From an uncultured Bacteroidota bacterium (GTDB taxonomy: Bacteria; Bacteroidota; Bacteroidia; Chitinophagales; Chitinophagaceae): a stretch of DNA of 43,868 nucleotides. Numbering within the stretch: the stretch's first letter is position 1; each line of letters starts with the position of its first letter. Under the pieces are notes generated by a model, which ran no database searches, was not told the DNA's origin, and worked only from the letters and a program-made list of their open reading frames with translations. The position numbers and the translations under genes were made by a program. The stretch spans positions 1 through 43,868 of the forward strand of contig CAIYTT010000221.1 of the NCBI GenBank assembly GCA_903929195.1, in the 5' to 3' direction. This document shows positions 8,733-17,125 of the stretch, in pieces.

Positions 8733-9119
8733 ATGGTACAAAAAATTACTGCCGGTGTAAGCATAAAAGTAGAGTCTTTTTATTTACAAGAACAATCGAA
8801 CCCAATAAATAGCGAATTCTTTTTTGCATATAGAATCACTATCCAAAATCTTACGAATATGCCCGTAAAATTATTAAGCAGGTTTTGGAATATTGTGGAT
8901 AGTAACGGTACTAAAAGAATTGTAGAAGGGGAGGGTGTAATAGGACAACAGCCTGTTTTACAAGCCAACGATAGCTACCAATATACATCTGCTTGTAATT
9001 TAAGAACGGAATTAGGTAAAATGTTTGGCAACTACATTTTCATAAATTTATACGATAAAACTACTTTTGAGGTTACCATTCCGGAGTTTGAATTAATAGC
9101 ACCGGCAAAATTAAATTAA
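8733..9119 (+). CDS. apaG: ApaG-domain protein (DUF525)
   Basis: Small cytoplasmic beta-sandwich protein of the ApaG family, linked in enterobacteria to Co2+/Mg2+ resistance and with an F-box-like fold in eukaryotic homologues. The biochemical role in Bacteroidota is unknown. The 128 residues cover a complete domain: AYRITIQNLTN, the strand with LLSRFWNIVDSNG, then VEGEGVIGQQPVL and the turn SYQYTSAC, the usual signature segment of the family. It follows recX closely on the same strand. Confidence 0.93.
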   Translation: MVQKITAGVSIKVESFYLQEQSNPINSEFFFAYRITIQNLTNMPVKLLSRFWNIVDSNGTKRIVEGEGVIGQQPVLQANDSYQYTSACNLRTELGKMFGNYIFINLYDKTTFEVTIPEFELIAPAKLN

Positions 9120-9196
9120 CTGTTTTAAAGAGGCATTTTATCATTTAAGAATGCTTATAATTCCACATTTTTATTTAATATTGTATAAAAAGCAAC

Positions 9197-11053
9197 TTGT
9201 ACTTTAAGCTTATTTATACACTTTTATTTTCCATCACCTTTTTCTTATTTATAAATAATGTAGAAGGGCAGACCACGAAGCATTTGGATACTGCCAAACA
9301 GCAAACTATTATTATTTCGCAAAATAAATTTATTAATAACCTTTTTCAACAAGCTTATAATTCAGTAAAAAAGAACCCGGAAGTAAAACCTGATTTTAGT
9401 GTTATAAGCGGTAAAAGTGAAAAACCTTATATTCCTTATCAAGGTAAAATTATAAGACACATATTTATTGAAGTACTTAATTTTGACAGGTCTTTTAGTG
9501 ATACATCAAAAAGAGATAATTCATTTGAAGGTAAAATAGGCAAATTAGTACACACAAAATCCCATCCGTTTGTAATAAAAGACAATTTGTTTTTTAAAGA
9601 AAATACCCCACTCAATGCCTTTATTTTAGCCGATAATGAACGCTTTATGCGTACCGTAGAATACATTGCCGATTCCAGAATTTTAATACATACAATTAAG
9701 AATAACCCCGATTCGGTAGATGTTTATGTATATACCAAAGACCTCTTTAGTATTGCCGGTGGTTTTGGTTCTAATGGCTTCAACCATATAAATACAAACG
9801 TTTTTGAAACAAACCTTGCCGGTATGGGGCAAAGGTTAGAATTAAGTAGTTTATTTGACTACAATAGAACTCCCGAAGTAGGCAAAGGTTTTTTATACCG
9901 GAAAAATAATTTATTTCATACGTTTATAGATGCTACAGTAGGTTATAGTACTATGCTTGGTAATGGACTTACAGGTAAGGAAGAAACAGCAAGCTATTTT
10001 ACATTAAACAGGAACCTCGTTTCTCCATATTTTAAATTAGCCGGTGGTTTAACAATAAGTCATAATCAGGCATATAATTTATATCATGCACCCGACAGTA
10101 ATTTTCTTGCTTATCAATACAATCTTTTTGATGCATGGTTGGGATATAATATTGCTATTAAAAAACTAACCTCGTCTATTAATGGTATTCGAGACCGTAG
10201 GTTTTTAGCTATCAGGTATTTTAATAGAGATTATTTAAATGCACCGTATCAAATAAAATCGTTTAATCCTATTTATAATACTACAAGTGCCTTACTGGCA
10301 CAAATTACTTTTTTTAGCCAAAACTATTATAAAACACAGTATGTATATGGTTTTGGAACTACCGAAGACCTGCCTTATGGTTATAATATAGCTGTAACAA
10401 CCGGCTTACAAAGGCAATTGAATTTAGTACGTCCTTATGCGGGTACAAGCATATCGGATTATATTACTAGCAAAGAAGGAGATTTTATACAATACTATTT
10501 ACGAGCCGGTGGCTTTTTAAATAATAATAAGCTGCAAGACAATAGTTTCTTATTTGGTTTTACCGGCATTAGTCGTTTATTATTTATTAATAGCACTAAA
10601 ATAAGGCAATACCTAACTATTAATTATACCCAACTAAATAACAGGCTTATTTATGCACCCTTAAGAATAGACAATTATTTTGGTATTAGAGGTTTTCTGT
10701 CCGATTCTGTGTATGGTACCAAAAGAATAAGTGTGCAATCGGAAACAGCATTTTATTTAAAGTTTAAATTTCATGGTTTTCGTTTTGCACCCTTTGCTTA
10801 TGGCGATGTAGCTATTGTTACACCCGAATTTCAGCAGTTTAGCGATTCAAAAATATATGCCAGTTTAGGTGGCGGATTACGAGCAAGGAACGAAAACTTG
10901 GTTTTTGAAACAATAGAACTGCGAGCCTATTTTTTTCCGGTAGCACCTAATAATATGAAAGGATTTAAGCTAATTTTAAATACAAACATCCGTTATAGAT
11001 ATTCAAGCAATTTTATTACCGCACCGGATATTATACAATTGAATTCGCAATAA
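9197..11053 (+). CDS. Predicted outer-membrane barrel protein, Omp85/surface-antigen-like
   Basis: A 618-residue exported protein, probably an outer-membrane beta-barrel. The frame is closed just upstream (TAA at 9176), and the only sensible start is TTG at 9197. That start gives the signal peptide MYFKLIYTLLFSITFFLF with cleavage near VEGQ. Residues 80-190 look like POTRA-type alpha/beta units (IRHIFIEVLNFDRSF, then a RTVEYIADSRILIH stretch and VDVYVYTKDLFSI). The remainder alternates aromatic and polar residues like barrel strands. GIRGF near residue 500 resembles the (V/I)RG(F/Y) motif of the Omp85 family. It could assist membrane insertion or translocation, but it is too diverged to call BamA. 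Confidence 0.7.
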   Translation: MYFKLIYTLLFSITFFLFINNVEGQTTKHLDTAKQQTIIISQNKFINNLFQQAYNSVKKNPEVKPDFSVISGKSEKPYIPYQGKIIRHIFIEVLNFDRSFSDTSKRDNSFEGKIGKLVHTKSHPFVIKDNLFFKENTPLNAFILADNERFMRTVEYIADSRILIHTIKNNPDSVDVYVYTKDLFSIAGGFGSNGFNHINTNVFETNLAGMGQRLELSSLFDYNRTPEVGKGFLYRKNNLFHTFIDATVGYSTMLGNGLTGKEETASYFTLNRNLVSPYFKLAGGLTISHNQAYNLYHAPDSNFLAYQYNLFDAWLGYNIAIKKLTSSINGIRDRRFLAIRYFNRDYLNAPYQIKSFNPIYNTTSALLAQITFFSQNYYKTQYVYGFGTTEDLPYGYNIAVTTGLQRQLNLVRPYAGTSISDYITSKEGDFIQYYLRAGGFLNNNKLQDNSFLFGFTGISRLLFINSTKIRQYLTINYTQLNNRLIYAPLRIDNYFGIRGFLSDSVYGTKRISVQSETAFYLKFKFHGFRFAPFAYGDVAIVTPEFQQFSDSKIYASLGGGLRARNENLVFETIELRAYFFPVAPNNMKGFKLILNTNIRYRYSSNFITAPDIIQLNSQ

Positions 11054-11090
11054 AGTAGTATTTTACCTATTTTTGTTTTAATAGTAAAAA

Positions 11091-12767
11091 ATGCAATTAA
11101 AAAATATTAATAAAAATGGTAAACTTTTAAAGTCTAATACTGCAATATTTATATTTTATTGGCTATTGGCTTTTATCATGTATCTGCCTGCTCGTAATGC
11201 CGGCTGGGTGGGCGATTTCTTTGAATGGTATGAAAAAGTAAAGACCTTAGATTTTGTTTCCTATATTAATTGGAATATATCTGAAATGGCAGAGTTATAC
11301 CAATTTACACAATTAGTTACCTATTGTTTTTATCGTCTGTTTGGTGTTTCCACGTTCCCATGGCATTTGCTACACCTAACGATTCACGTATTTAATTGTT
11401 TTATATTATATAAAATATGTAAAAAATTATTTATTGATTCAGGCATTAAAAATTCTTTATATGCAGCCTTTTTTGGTGCATTGTTGTTTTTAATATCGCC
11501 ACAAGTGTCGGAAGCCGTTATTTATAAACCGGCTTTTCATTTTCTATTGGCTTTTACATTTATATTAGTAATAATTAGCTGTTTGCAACAATATCTAAGT
11601 ACAAAAAAGGTACTTTATGCCTGGGTTGCCGGTATTGTATTTCTTCTTTCTACGCATTCGTTAGAGTTATTTATACTTACACCCCTATTTGTAAGCAGTA
11701 TAGGCATCTATTATTATCTTCTTTATAAACAAAATGAAGACCTAAAACAACTCTTTTTAGGTTTCCTGCTACCCGAAATGATTGGTATCGGTTTGTATTT
11801 TCTTTGGTTACGGCTTGCATTCCCAAATAAGATACCCCACAATGCAACCTTGTTTACAATGGCAGACTTTGCCGGTAAAAGTTGGAAATATATTTTCCAC
11901 ATTCTATTCTTTGGCAGATATTTTGAACCCGGAATTAAGAATAATGTATATACTTTTTTAGACTCTAAATTAGCTGTATATGCTTTTTATTTTCTCTTTA
12001 TTTCTTTAATAGTATTTACAGTTTTTAGATACAAACAGTTAAGGCAAGGTACAAAATTAAAAATCGTACTTACTTATTGTTGTTTAATACCAATGATTAT
12101 TTTAAGCATGAATTGGTTTCCCAATCTGCTATTGATTGTTACCGATAGATACCCTTATGTTTTGGTAGCCTTTATTTTTATGTTATTGGTACTATTCATA
12201 ATACAAATTCCGAATAGGGTTATTCGTTATACCTTGCTTATAGTTTATGCTTTGGTAAATATATATTTTACTATAAAAGTGAATTTATACTGGCGACAAT
12301 CGAGCATTATAATGAAAACTATGGAAAAGACATTTCCGGAGCCGGGCAATAAAATCCTATTAATTCTGAATGAGCCCTATTGTTTAAATGGTGCTATTAT
12401 TTTTAGAGCTATGCCCAATTGCGAGTTTGTAGGCTTTTATAATCTATACCACGATAAAAAGATTCTGAATACCGCTTACGACATTGCAGCCTATAACATG
12501 GTTACTGCCAACGATGGCGCACATGTAAATGTATTAAATGATACAACAGTAGAGGTTACCCTAAATCAATGGGGTACTTGGTGGTGGTACGATTACCAAG
12601 GCTGCACAAGTAGAGAAACAAAAGATTATAAATTAGATATGGTAGATGCAGGACATAGGTATAAGTTAATATTAAAAAAGGATGCAAAAGAATATTTACT
12701 ACTATATCAAAATAATAAACAATTTAAAACCGTAAACTGGGATTTAAAAAATACTAACCAATATTAA
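11091..12767 (+). CDS. Multipass inner-membrane protein, GT-C-like
   Basis: A 558-residue protein with about ten hydrophobic membrane segments spread over residues 20-400, followed by a soluble C-terminal domain of roughly 150 residues. The layout is typical of GT-C fold glycosyltransferases and related polyprenyl-sugar enzymes. An early acidic pair, WVGDFFEWYE, in the first periplasmic loop sits where such enzymes carry catalytic Asp/Glu. No family signature is decisive, so the function is left open. It begins 37 bases after the barrel gene on the same strand and could be cotranscribed with it. Confidence 0.6.
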   Translation: MQLKNINKNGKLLKSNTAIFIFYWLLAFIMYLPARNAGWVGDFFEWYEKVKTLDFVSYINWNISEMAELYQFTQLVTYCFYRLFGVSTFPWHLLHLTIHVFNCFILYKICKKLFIDSGIKNSLYAAFFGALLFLISPQVSEAVIYKPAFHFLLAFTFILVIISCLQQYLSTKKVLYAWVAGIVFLLSTHSLELFILTPLFVSSIGIYYYLLYKQNEDLKQLFLGFLLPEMIGIGLYFLWLRLAFPNKIPHNATLFTMADFAGKSWKYIFHILFFGRYFEPGIKNNVYTFLDSKLAVYAFYFLFISLIVFTVFRYKQLRQGTKLKIVLTYCCLIPMIILSMNWFPNLLLIVTDRYPYVLVAFIFMLLVLFIIQIPNRVIRYTLLIVYALVNIYFTIKVNLYWRQSSIIMKTMEKTFPEPGNKILLILNEPYCLNGAIIFRAMPNCEFVGFYNLYHDKKILNTAYDIAAYNMVTANDGAHVNVLNDTTVEVTLNQWGTWWWYDYQGCTSRETKDYKLDMVDAGHRYKLILKKDAKEYLLLYQNNKQFKTVNWDLKNTNQY

Positions 12768-12838
12768 TCGTATTGTTTTATACAAATAAAACTTTATTTG
12801 CGTTATTTTGCTTTAAGTTTCTCATTTATATAATTGCC

Positions 12839-13429
12839 ATGGCTAAAAGTTTGTTTATTCTATTGTTTTCCTTCTGTGTTCTTTTCTCTAAAGCAAAAGA
12901 GAATAGCTATGTATCGCCAGATTATAGTTTAATAAAGAAACTTACGAAAGATAAAAATTCAGAATATTATTATCCTCTATTGTTTAGCAGATACCAAAAG
13001 ATGGATACTACCTTAAAAGCCAATGACTATAAAATGCTCTATTATGGTTACTTTTTTCAGAGTAATTATATAGAACAAGGCAGTAGTGCTTATTATAATG
13101 ATTCTATAAGGCAAATAATGCATAAAGACCAGCTAACACAAACGGAATGGAAAAAGCTGATTTATTTAGTAAAAAATTATATGCAAACTGCCCCTTTCGA
13201 CCTACAGAAAGTGAAGTTATTGTTTGTGGCATATCATAATATAAATGATGAATATAATGCATCTTTATACAGAACACGTTTAGAAATGCTTATAAAAACC
13301 ATATTAGCAACCGGAGACGGCAAAACAGAAAAATCTGCATTCCATGTGTTGCAAGTAGGCGATGAATATGCCATCGTTTCTATCTTGGGTTTTGATTTTA
13401 CCGGCGAAGAAGTTACCACAGAAAACTAA
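12839..13429 (+). CDS. DUF4919 family protein, ended early by an in-frame TAA
   Basis: Exported protein of the Bacteroidota family DUF4919, function unknown. The ATG at 12839 gives a signal peptide (MAKSLFILLFSFCVLFSKA) and 196 residues. An in-frame ATG at 12773 would place extra sequence in front. Family features are SEYYYPLLFSRYQKMD, the MLYYGYFFQ segment and the HVLQVGDEYAIVSILGFDF region. The frame stops at TAA 13427-13429 but stays open in the same phase afterwards to TGA at 13532. The extra 34 codons read like the expected conserved end of the family, with GLKGIYFDVNQ. The gene may therefore be a nonsense mutant lacking its tail, or the stop may be read through. Confidence 0.75.
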   Translation: MAKSLFILLFSFCVLFSKAKENSYVSPDYSLIKKLTKDKNSEYYYPLLFSRYQKMDTTLKANDYKMLYYGYFFQSNYIEQGSSAYYNDSIRQIMHKDQLTQTEWKKLIYLVKNYMQTAPFDLQKVKLLFVAYHNINDEYNASLYRTRLEMLIKTILATGDGKTEKSAFHVLQVGDEYAIVSILGFDFTGEEVTTEN

Positions 13430-13534
13430 TGCGACTTTTTGCGAGTAGCAAATAATATGGATGGCTTAAAAGGCATTTATTTTGATGTAAATCAAATAAT
13501 AGTGCAGCTAAAACAGATGATGAAGGTGGATTGA
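13430..13534 (+). pseudogene. Orphaned C-terminal tail of the DUF4919 gene
   Basis: This is 34 in-phase codons directly after the TAA of the DUF4919 gene, ending at TGA 13532-13534. It reads CDFLRVANNMDGLKG and then IYFDVNQ, which resembles the (V/I)xGIYFDV end of DUF4919 proteins. There is no start codon context of its own. It is reported as the stranded 3' end of the preceding gene. Confidence 0.55.
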
Positions 13535-13660
13535 GGGGGGTGGTTTTGGGGAGATTATAATGGCATTTGAGTGTAGATGTGCAGTATAAAACACTAACAT
13601 AGGGTACAAGATGTATGAGAAAGGAAAAATATATTTTGTAACTTTGTAAAAAGTATTCAT

Positions 13661-14095
13661 TTGAATAATCTTGAAGTTATTGTTTCGCTTTCAGACAATA
13701 AAATTAGCGAAGCTGAATGTTTGTTTATAAACGGTTTTTACGATTCGGTTTATAATATGGCTGGTTATTCTGTTGAATTACTTTTGAAGGCAAGGATTAG
13801 TAAAACGCTTAATATCGATAATTTTTTTGATTTTGGTAACAGAGATAAATTCATTAATGAAGACAGTATTTTAAAACCGTACAAAGTACATAATTATGAA
13901 CAATTGTTTGTTTTATCAGGTATTTATAACGAATATGTACAAATATTGAACGATGCAGAATTTTTTTATAATTGGTCAACAATTAGAAAATGGAAGGAAG
14001 ATGTAAGATATTTAAGTGGCAAAAACGAACAAACGGTTAGTGATTTTATTAATTGTGTAAAATACTTTTCAACATGGATAAAGCTGTATTTATAA
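13661..14095 (+). CDS. HEPN-domain protein
   Basis: A 144-residue all-helical protein of the HEPN superfamily, whose members are often RNases in toxin-antitoxin or abortive-infection loci, or non-catalytic partners. The recognisable parts are the first helix pair with AECLFINGFYDSVYNMAGY, the strongly typical SVELLLKARI (residues about 38-48), and VHNYEQLFVLSGI, which matches the HxLexLl element. The usual catalytic RxxxxH is not seen, so nuclease activity is uncertain. TTG at 13661 is the start; a TAACTTTG -7-like box lies at 13639-13646. It overlaps the next gene by 22 bases, suggesting translational coupling. Confidence 0.75.
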   Translation: MNNLEVIVSLSDNKISEAECLFINGFYDSVYNMAGYSVELLLKARISKTLNIDNFFDFGNRDKFINEDSILKPYKVHNYEQLFVLSGIYNEYVQILNDAEFFYNWSTIRKWKEDVRYLSGKNEQTVSDFINCVKYFSTWIKLYL

Positions 14096-14397
14096 AGGAG
14101 TTAAAAGATTTATTTGGTAATGTTATAAAAAAAGAAGGTAAGAGCTATTCTAAAATTTGGTTAAGTGAAGCAAATTATGGTGGTTTGTATCATTCAGGAG
14201 GATATATATTGAATGTAAAAGCGAGAAACCATTTTGATGTTTACACCCGTGAAATAAAATATTTATCGTATATGCTACATGATAAATTAGATAAAGAAAA
14301 AACTGCTATTTTTCATTGCATTGCTTTTTATAATGATGACGAACCGGCACCTGAAGAAAAAGGGGATATTATGTTGTATAATGAAGAGCAGAAGTAA
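14074..14397 (+). CDS. Small unknown protein coupled to the HEPN gene
   Basis: A 107-residue soluble protein that I do not recognise. It begins MDKAVFIKELKDLF with a helix, then an aromatic and Gly-rich middle (SEANYGGLYHSGGY), a basic strand ILNVKARNHFDVYTRE, and an acidic Glu/Asp/Pro-rich end (DDEPAPEEKGD). It lacks the GS-x-DxD motif of the MNT nucleotidyltransferases that usually accompany HEPN toxins. ATG 14074 is preferred over an in-frame ATG at 14053 because it follows a plausible overlap with the HEPN gene. The 22-base overlap implies that the two products act together. Its role as antitoxin or partner is inference from position only. Confidence 0.6.
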   Translation: MDKAVFIKELKDLFGNVIKKEGKSYSKIWLSEANYGGLYHSGGYILNVKARNHFDVYTREIKYLSYMLHDKLDKEKTAIFHCIAFYNDDEPAPEEKGDIMLYNEEQK

Positions 14398-14443
14398 ATG
14401 GTTTTTTTACAAATAAAGCCACTAATAAAGTATAACCGTCCGG

Positions 14444-14500
14444 GTTGGTGTTTTCACCAAAAATATAATTTTATAATATTTGTTGGTGAAAACACCAACA
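14444..14500. repeat. Inverted pair of 18-bp palindromic repeats (GTTGGTG type)
   Basis: TTGGTGTTTTCACCAA at 14445-14460 and its reverse complement within 14482-14499 (GTTGGTGAAAACACCAAC) flank a short AT-rich spacer. Each unit is itself a hairpin (TTGGTG/CACCAA). A third copy lies at 15776-15795, beyond the T9SS cargo gene. Confidence 0.7.
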
Positions 14501-14589
14501 AAGGCAGGATAAAAAGTAAAAAATAAAAAAGTAAAAATGAAGGGCAGGTGCATTAAAAAACGTATTTCTTCATTTTTTGCAATTTTCAA

Positions 14590-14750
14590 TCCATAGGGGA
14601 TGGTATTATTATAGAATAATATGCAAATACTAATAAAACCCTGAAAGGGTGACATTATTTGATGTGGCATTATAAAATAATGTCACCCCTTCGGGGTTCA
14701 AAACAAATTTTGAATAACATTTCTATAATAATGTCATCCCTTCGGGATTA
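14590..14750. repeat. Cluster of GGGTGACATTAT / ATAATGTCACCC repeats
   Basis: Gene-free DNA holding related units in both orientations: GGGGATGGTATTATTATAGA (14597-14616), AAAGGGTGACATTATTT (14644-14660), its near-complement AAATAATGTCACCCCT (about 14675-14690), and ATAATGTCATCCCTTCGGGA (about 14729-14748). The two middle units can fold into a long hairpin with about 15 paired bases. Such intergenic repeats are common in Bacteroidota. The rest of 14398-14868 shows no convincing gene. Confidence 0.6.
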
Positions 14751-14868
14751 TGATTTTTAAAGCGTTTTGCCTTGTGAGCTATCGTTTTTGCGTAGTAGCT
14801 ATTGTTCAGAAAAAAGTCAAATTCGGTGAAATCCGTTTAATCAGTGATTCAGAAAAAAAAGACAAACC

Positions 14869-15723
14869 CTACTTTATCACCACCATCTTCTGTGTAGAGC
14901 TCACCTCGCCGTTAACAGTGAGGTTGTAATAATACATACCGGCTTGTAGTTGGGTATTATCCAGCATAATAAAACCGAAACGGTTATCTACCGTAAACGA
15001 TTTTACCTTTTGCCCGGTTGAGCTATAAAGGTCTATAATGCCCCGTGTGGCACCATCGGGCAGGGTGAAACTTAGTTTTACTTCATTTTTAGATGGGTTG
15101 GGTATTGGGTTGGGGAGTATATTGGTGGGTTTTTCTTCGGTTTTGGCAAGGCCTAATGTGCCACTACTGCATGGGTCGCAGGGGAGAGTACCCGGAAGGC
15201 TGTAAACTTTGGGACCGGTAGGCGTTAGGACCGTAGCTTTAAAAGTTGTAGAATTAATACTGTGAACTATAAATTCACAGTCATATACATTTGGAATTGA
15301 ATCAACTATTAATCCATTTTCATTAATTATCAATACCTTACCCATGAGAGGATTCGTAGAATCTGTATAACTTACAGCTACTTCTAATAAGCTATCTGTA
15401 TTAAAAAGCGTCTCAGACGCGTAACTAACATAATTTGCATTTAAATACGACGAGTAGTAAAAATCTCCGAAAAAACCCGGAACTGAAGGACATATAATTT
15501 TCTTCCAAAAGCTATAATCCATATTATAATAAAAAATAGTATCAGGAGAAGATGAATGGGACTGACCCCTAACTACAGAGAATTTTTTGCCTGATAAACT
15601 TAGGTTTACTACTTCTATTTGGCAAATTTGAGTACCTGAAAATGTATTATCTAAAGTCATCTGCCCCTTAGCCGGCGCAAGAAAAGAAAGGACTAAGCCT
15701 AAACTTAAAATATAATTTTTCAT
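14869..15723 (-). CDS. Secreted protein with T9SS C-terminal sorting domain
   Basis: A 284-residue exported protein. A signal peptide (MKNYILSLGLVLSFLAPAKG) is followed by about 180 residues of unrecognised beta-rich sequence. The last 75 residues form a type A type IX sorting domain: LPNPIPNPSKNEVKLSF, a central IDLYSSTGQKVKSF, and the closing LQAGMYYYNLTVNG and MVVIK. This domain directs passage through the T9SS of Bacteroidota and is normally removed at the surface. A CDPCSSG segment links the two parts. The function of the cargo is unknown. It is flanked by the GTTGGTG repeats at 14444-14500 and 15776-15795. Confidence 0.85.
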   Translation of the reverse strand: MKNYILSLGLVLSFLAPAKGQMTLDNTFSGTQICQIEVVNLSLSGKKFSVVRGQSHSSSPDTIFYYNMDYSFWKKIICPSVPGFFGDFYYSSYLNANYVSYASETLFNTDSLLEVAVSYTDSTNPLMGKVLIINENGLIVDSIPNVYDCEFIVHSINSTTFKATVLTPTGPKVYSLPGTLPCDPCSSGTLGLAKTEEKPTNILPNPIPNPSKNEVKLSFTLPDGATRGIIDLYSSTGQKVKSFTVDNRFGFIMLDNTQLQAGMYYYNLTVNGEVSSTQKMVVIK

Positions 15724-15775
15724 TTGCTTTTGTTTTAGGAAACAAATATAATGAAAAATTCAGCCTTTCAGCCTT

Positions 15776-15795
15776 TGTTGGTGTTTTCACCAACA
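15776..15795. repeat. Third copy of the GTTGGTG palindromic repeat
   Basis: TGTTGGTGTTTTCACCAACA is the exact reverse complement of 14481-14500. The two copies bracket the T9SS cargo gene. Confidence 0.7.
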
Positions 15796-15836
15796 AATAT
15801 ACAATAACATTATTTGTATGTATAACCCAAGCTGGT

Positions 15837-15882
15837 CGAAGAGTCTCGCTTCGTCCTTATTAGATGGAAGCGTCCCGCTTCC
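15837..15882. repeat. Two short GC-rich hairpins in tandem
   Basis: CGAAGAGTCTCGCTTCG at 15837-15853 and GGAAGCGTCCCGCTTCC at 15866-15882 are each self-complementary, and they share the pattern GAAG-N-CGCTTC. They stand out against the AT-rich background and look like copies of an intergenic repeat. They lie downstream of the Fic gene and upstream of the T9SS cargo gene. Confidence 0.45.
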
Positions 15883-15928
15883 GAATCAACCGAGATTTCA
15901 TCCATTGGTGAATGAAACTCCTACTATC

Positions 15929-17026
15929 TTATCTTTTAAGAATATCAAATAGCTCTGTATGTATATATAATGTCTCTTTCCAAACCTTTTTTGATTGTAA
16001 TATTCCTAATTTTTCTAACTCTTTAAGATATTTGGATGCAGTAATTCTTGAAATTTTGAGCCTGTCAATCAGGTAATCAATTTTGCTGTACGGATGCTCA
16101 AATAAAAGTTCTAATAATTCTTTATTATATAATTTTTCTGCATCGTTCTTTACTTTTTCTTGTGTTTTTATAAAAAGCTTGTTTATTTCCTGTATCCTAC
16201 TAATGGTTTCTTTTGCCGTAACTTCAATTCCTTTTAGTATGTATATTATCCATTCTTCCCAATTATCTTTCAGGCGTATTTCTTGCAACAGCCTGTAATA
16301 GTCTGCTTTGTTATCAATTATATAGTCGCTTAAATAAAGAATTGGACTTTCAAGCTGCTTTTGAAGAATAAGGTATAGCACGTTAATAATTCTCCCTGTT
16401 CGGCCATTGCCATCATAAAAAGGATGAATGCTTTCGAACTGGTAGTGCTGAACTGCCAGTTTAATTAATGGCGAAATATCATTGTCTTCATTTAAGTATT
16501 CTTCTAGATTTTTCATAAGCCGGAGTATTGTATCATAATCATCCGGAGGCGTATAAATAACCTTTCCCGTTGCAGCATTTTTTAATGCTGTGCCGGGTAA
16601 TTTTCGGATTCCGGCATTATTTTCTTCCAAGATATTTTGTATTTCTATTAAGGCATTGGTATTTAAAAAGCCTCTCTTCTGAATGATATGAAACCCAAAT
16701 AACATAGCCTCCCTATAGCGCAACACTTCCTTTGTAGCCGCATCTATTTGAGTGTTTTTTGCTGATAATGCCTGATACAATTTGTCGTGAGTTGTTATAA
16801 CATTTTCAATTTCAGAACTTGCCCTTGCTTCTTTCAGAATGATGGCATTTAACAGTATGTTTTGATTGGGTAGGGTATTTGCAAGCCCTTTTAATTCAGC
16901 CAGTGCTACAGATGATTTAACCAATTGGCGCAATACGGTTATTGTTTCAATCTTTTCTTTTGCCGGTGGCAAAAAAGGCAAATCATTAAATGCCTTTTCG
17001 GTATCTATTTTGTTTATTTTCTTCAA
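15929..17026 (-). CDS. Fic-domain AMP-transferase-like protein with C-terminal winged helix
   Basis: A 365-residue cytoplasmic Fic protein, a family that usually transfers AMP to target hydroxyl groups. The N-terminal Fic domain starts FNDLPFLPPAKEKIETITVL, which is typical of the family. The inhibitory helix motif (S/T)xxxE(G/N) is present N-terminally as S70SEIEN75, so it belongs to the self-inhibited class II. The catalytic loop HPFYDGNGRTGR (H201 to R212) is intact. The last 80 residues look like a winged helix-turn-helix (YSKIDYLIDRLKISRITASK). The start is TTG at 17026, because TAA precedes it directly and no Met lies before the Fic domain. The promoter is covered by a perfect inverted repeat at 17071-17110, suggesting autoregulation. 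Confidence 0.93.
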   Translation of the reverse strand: MKKINKIDTEKAFNDLPFLPPAKEKIETITVLRQLVKSSVALAELKGLANTLPNQNILLNAIILKEARASSEIENVITTHDKLYQALSAKNTQIDAATKEVLRYREAMLFGFHIIQKRGFLNTNALIEIQNILEENNAGIRKLPGTALKNAATGKVIYTPPDDYDTILRLMKNLEEYLNEDNDISPLIKLAVQHYQFESIHPFYDGNGRTGRIINVLYLILQKQLESPILYLSDYIIDNKADYYRLLQEIRLKDNWEEWIIYILKGIEVTAKETISRIQEINKLFIKTQEKVKNDAEKLYNKELLELLFEHPYSKIDYLIDRLKISRITASKYLKELEKLGILQSKKVWKETLYIHTELFDILKR

Positions 17027-17058
17027 TTAAAATGTTTATAAATGACTACTTTATCATG

Positions 17059-17090
17059 CAAAAATAAGGCTAATATTTATACATGACAAG
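17059..17090 (-). promoter_or_regulatory. Promoter of the Fic gene
   Basis: On the minus strand TATTTTTG (17066-17059) fits TAnnTTTG. CTTG (17090-17087) lies 20 bases upstream as a -33 element with one mismatch to TTTG. The spacing to the TTG start codon is 32 bases. Confidence 0.45.
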
Positions 17091-17110
17091 CTCCTCATGT
17101 ATAAATATTA
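17071..17110. promoter_or_regulatory. Perfect 16-bp-arm inverted repeat over the Fic promoter, likely operator
   Basis: TAATATTTATACATGA (17071-17086) is followed by an 8-base loop and its exact complement TCATGTATAAATATTA (17095-17110). The left arm fills the promoter spacer and the loop contains the -33 element, so a bound protein would block transcription. The winged-helix C terminus of the Fic protein is the obvious candidate binder. Confidence 0.6.
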
Positions 17111-17125
17111 TACACGAGAATATTA

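Noticed and set aside
13661-14397. HEPN/MNT toxin-antitoxin pair
   Set aside because: The partner lacks the GS and DxD motifs of MNT nucleotidyltransferases.
14422-14670. Minus-strand open frame of 82 codons after the HEPN pair
   Set aside because: It is made of the two intergenic repeat families and has no family resemblance.
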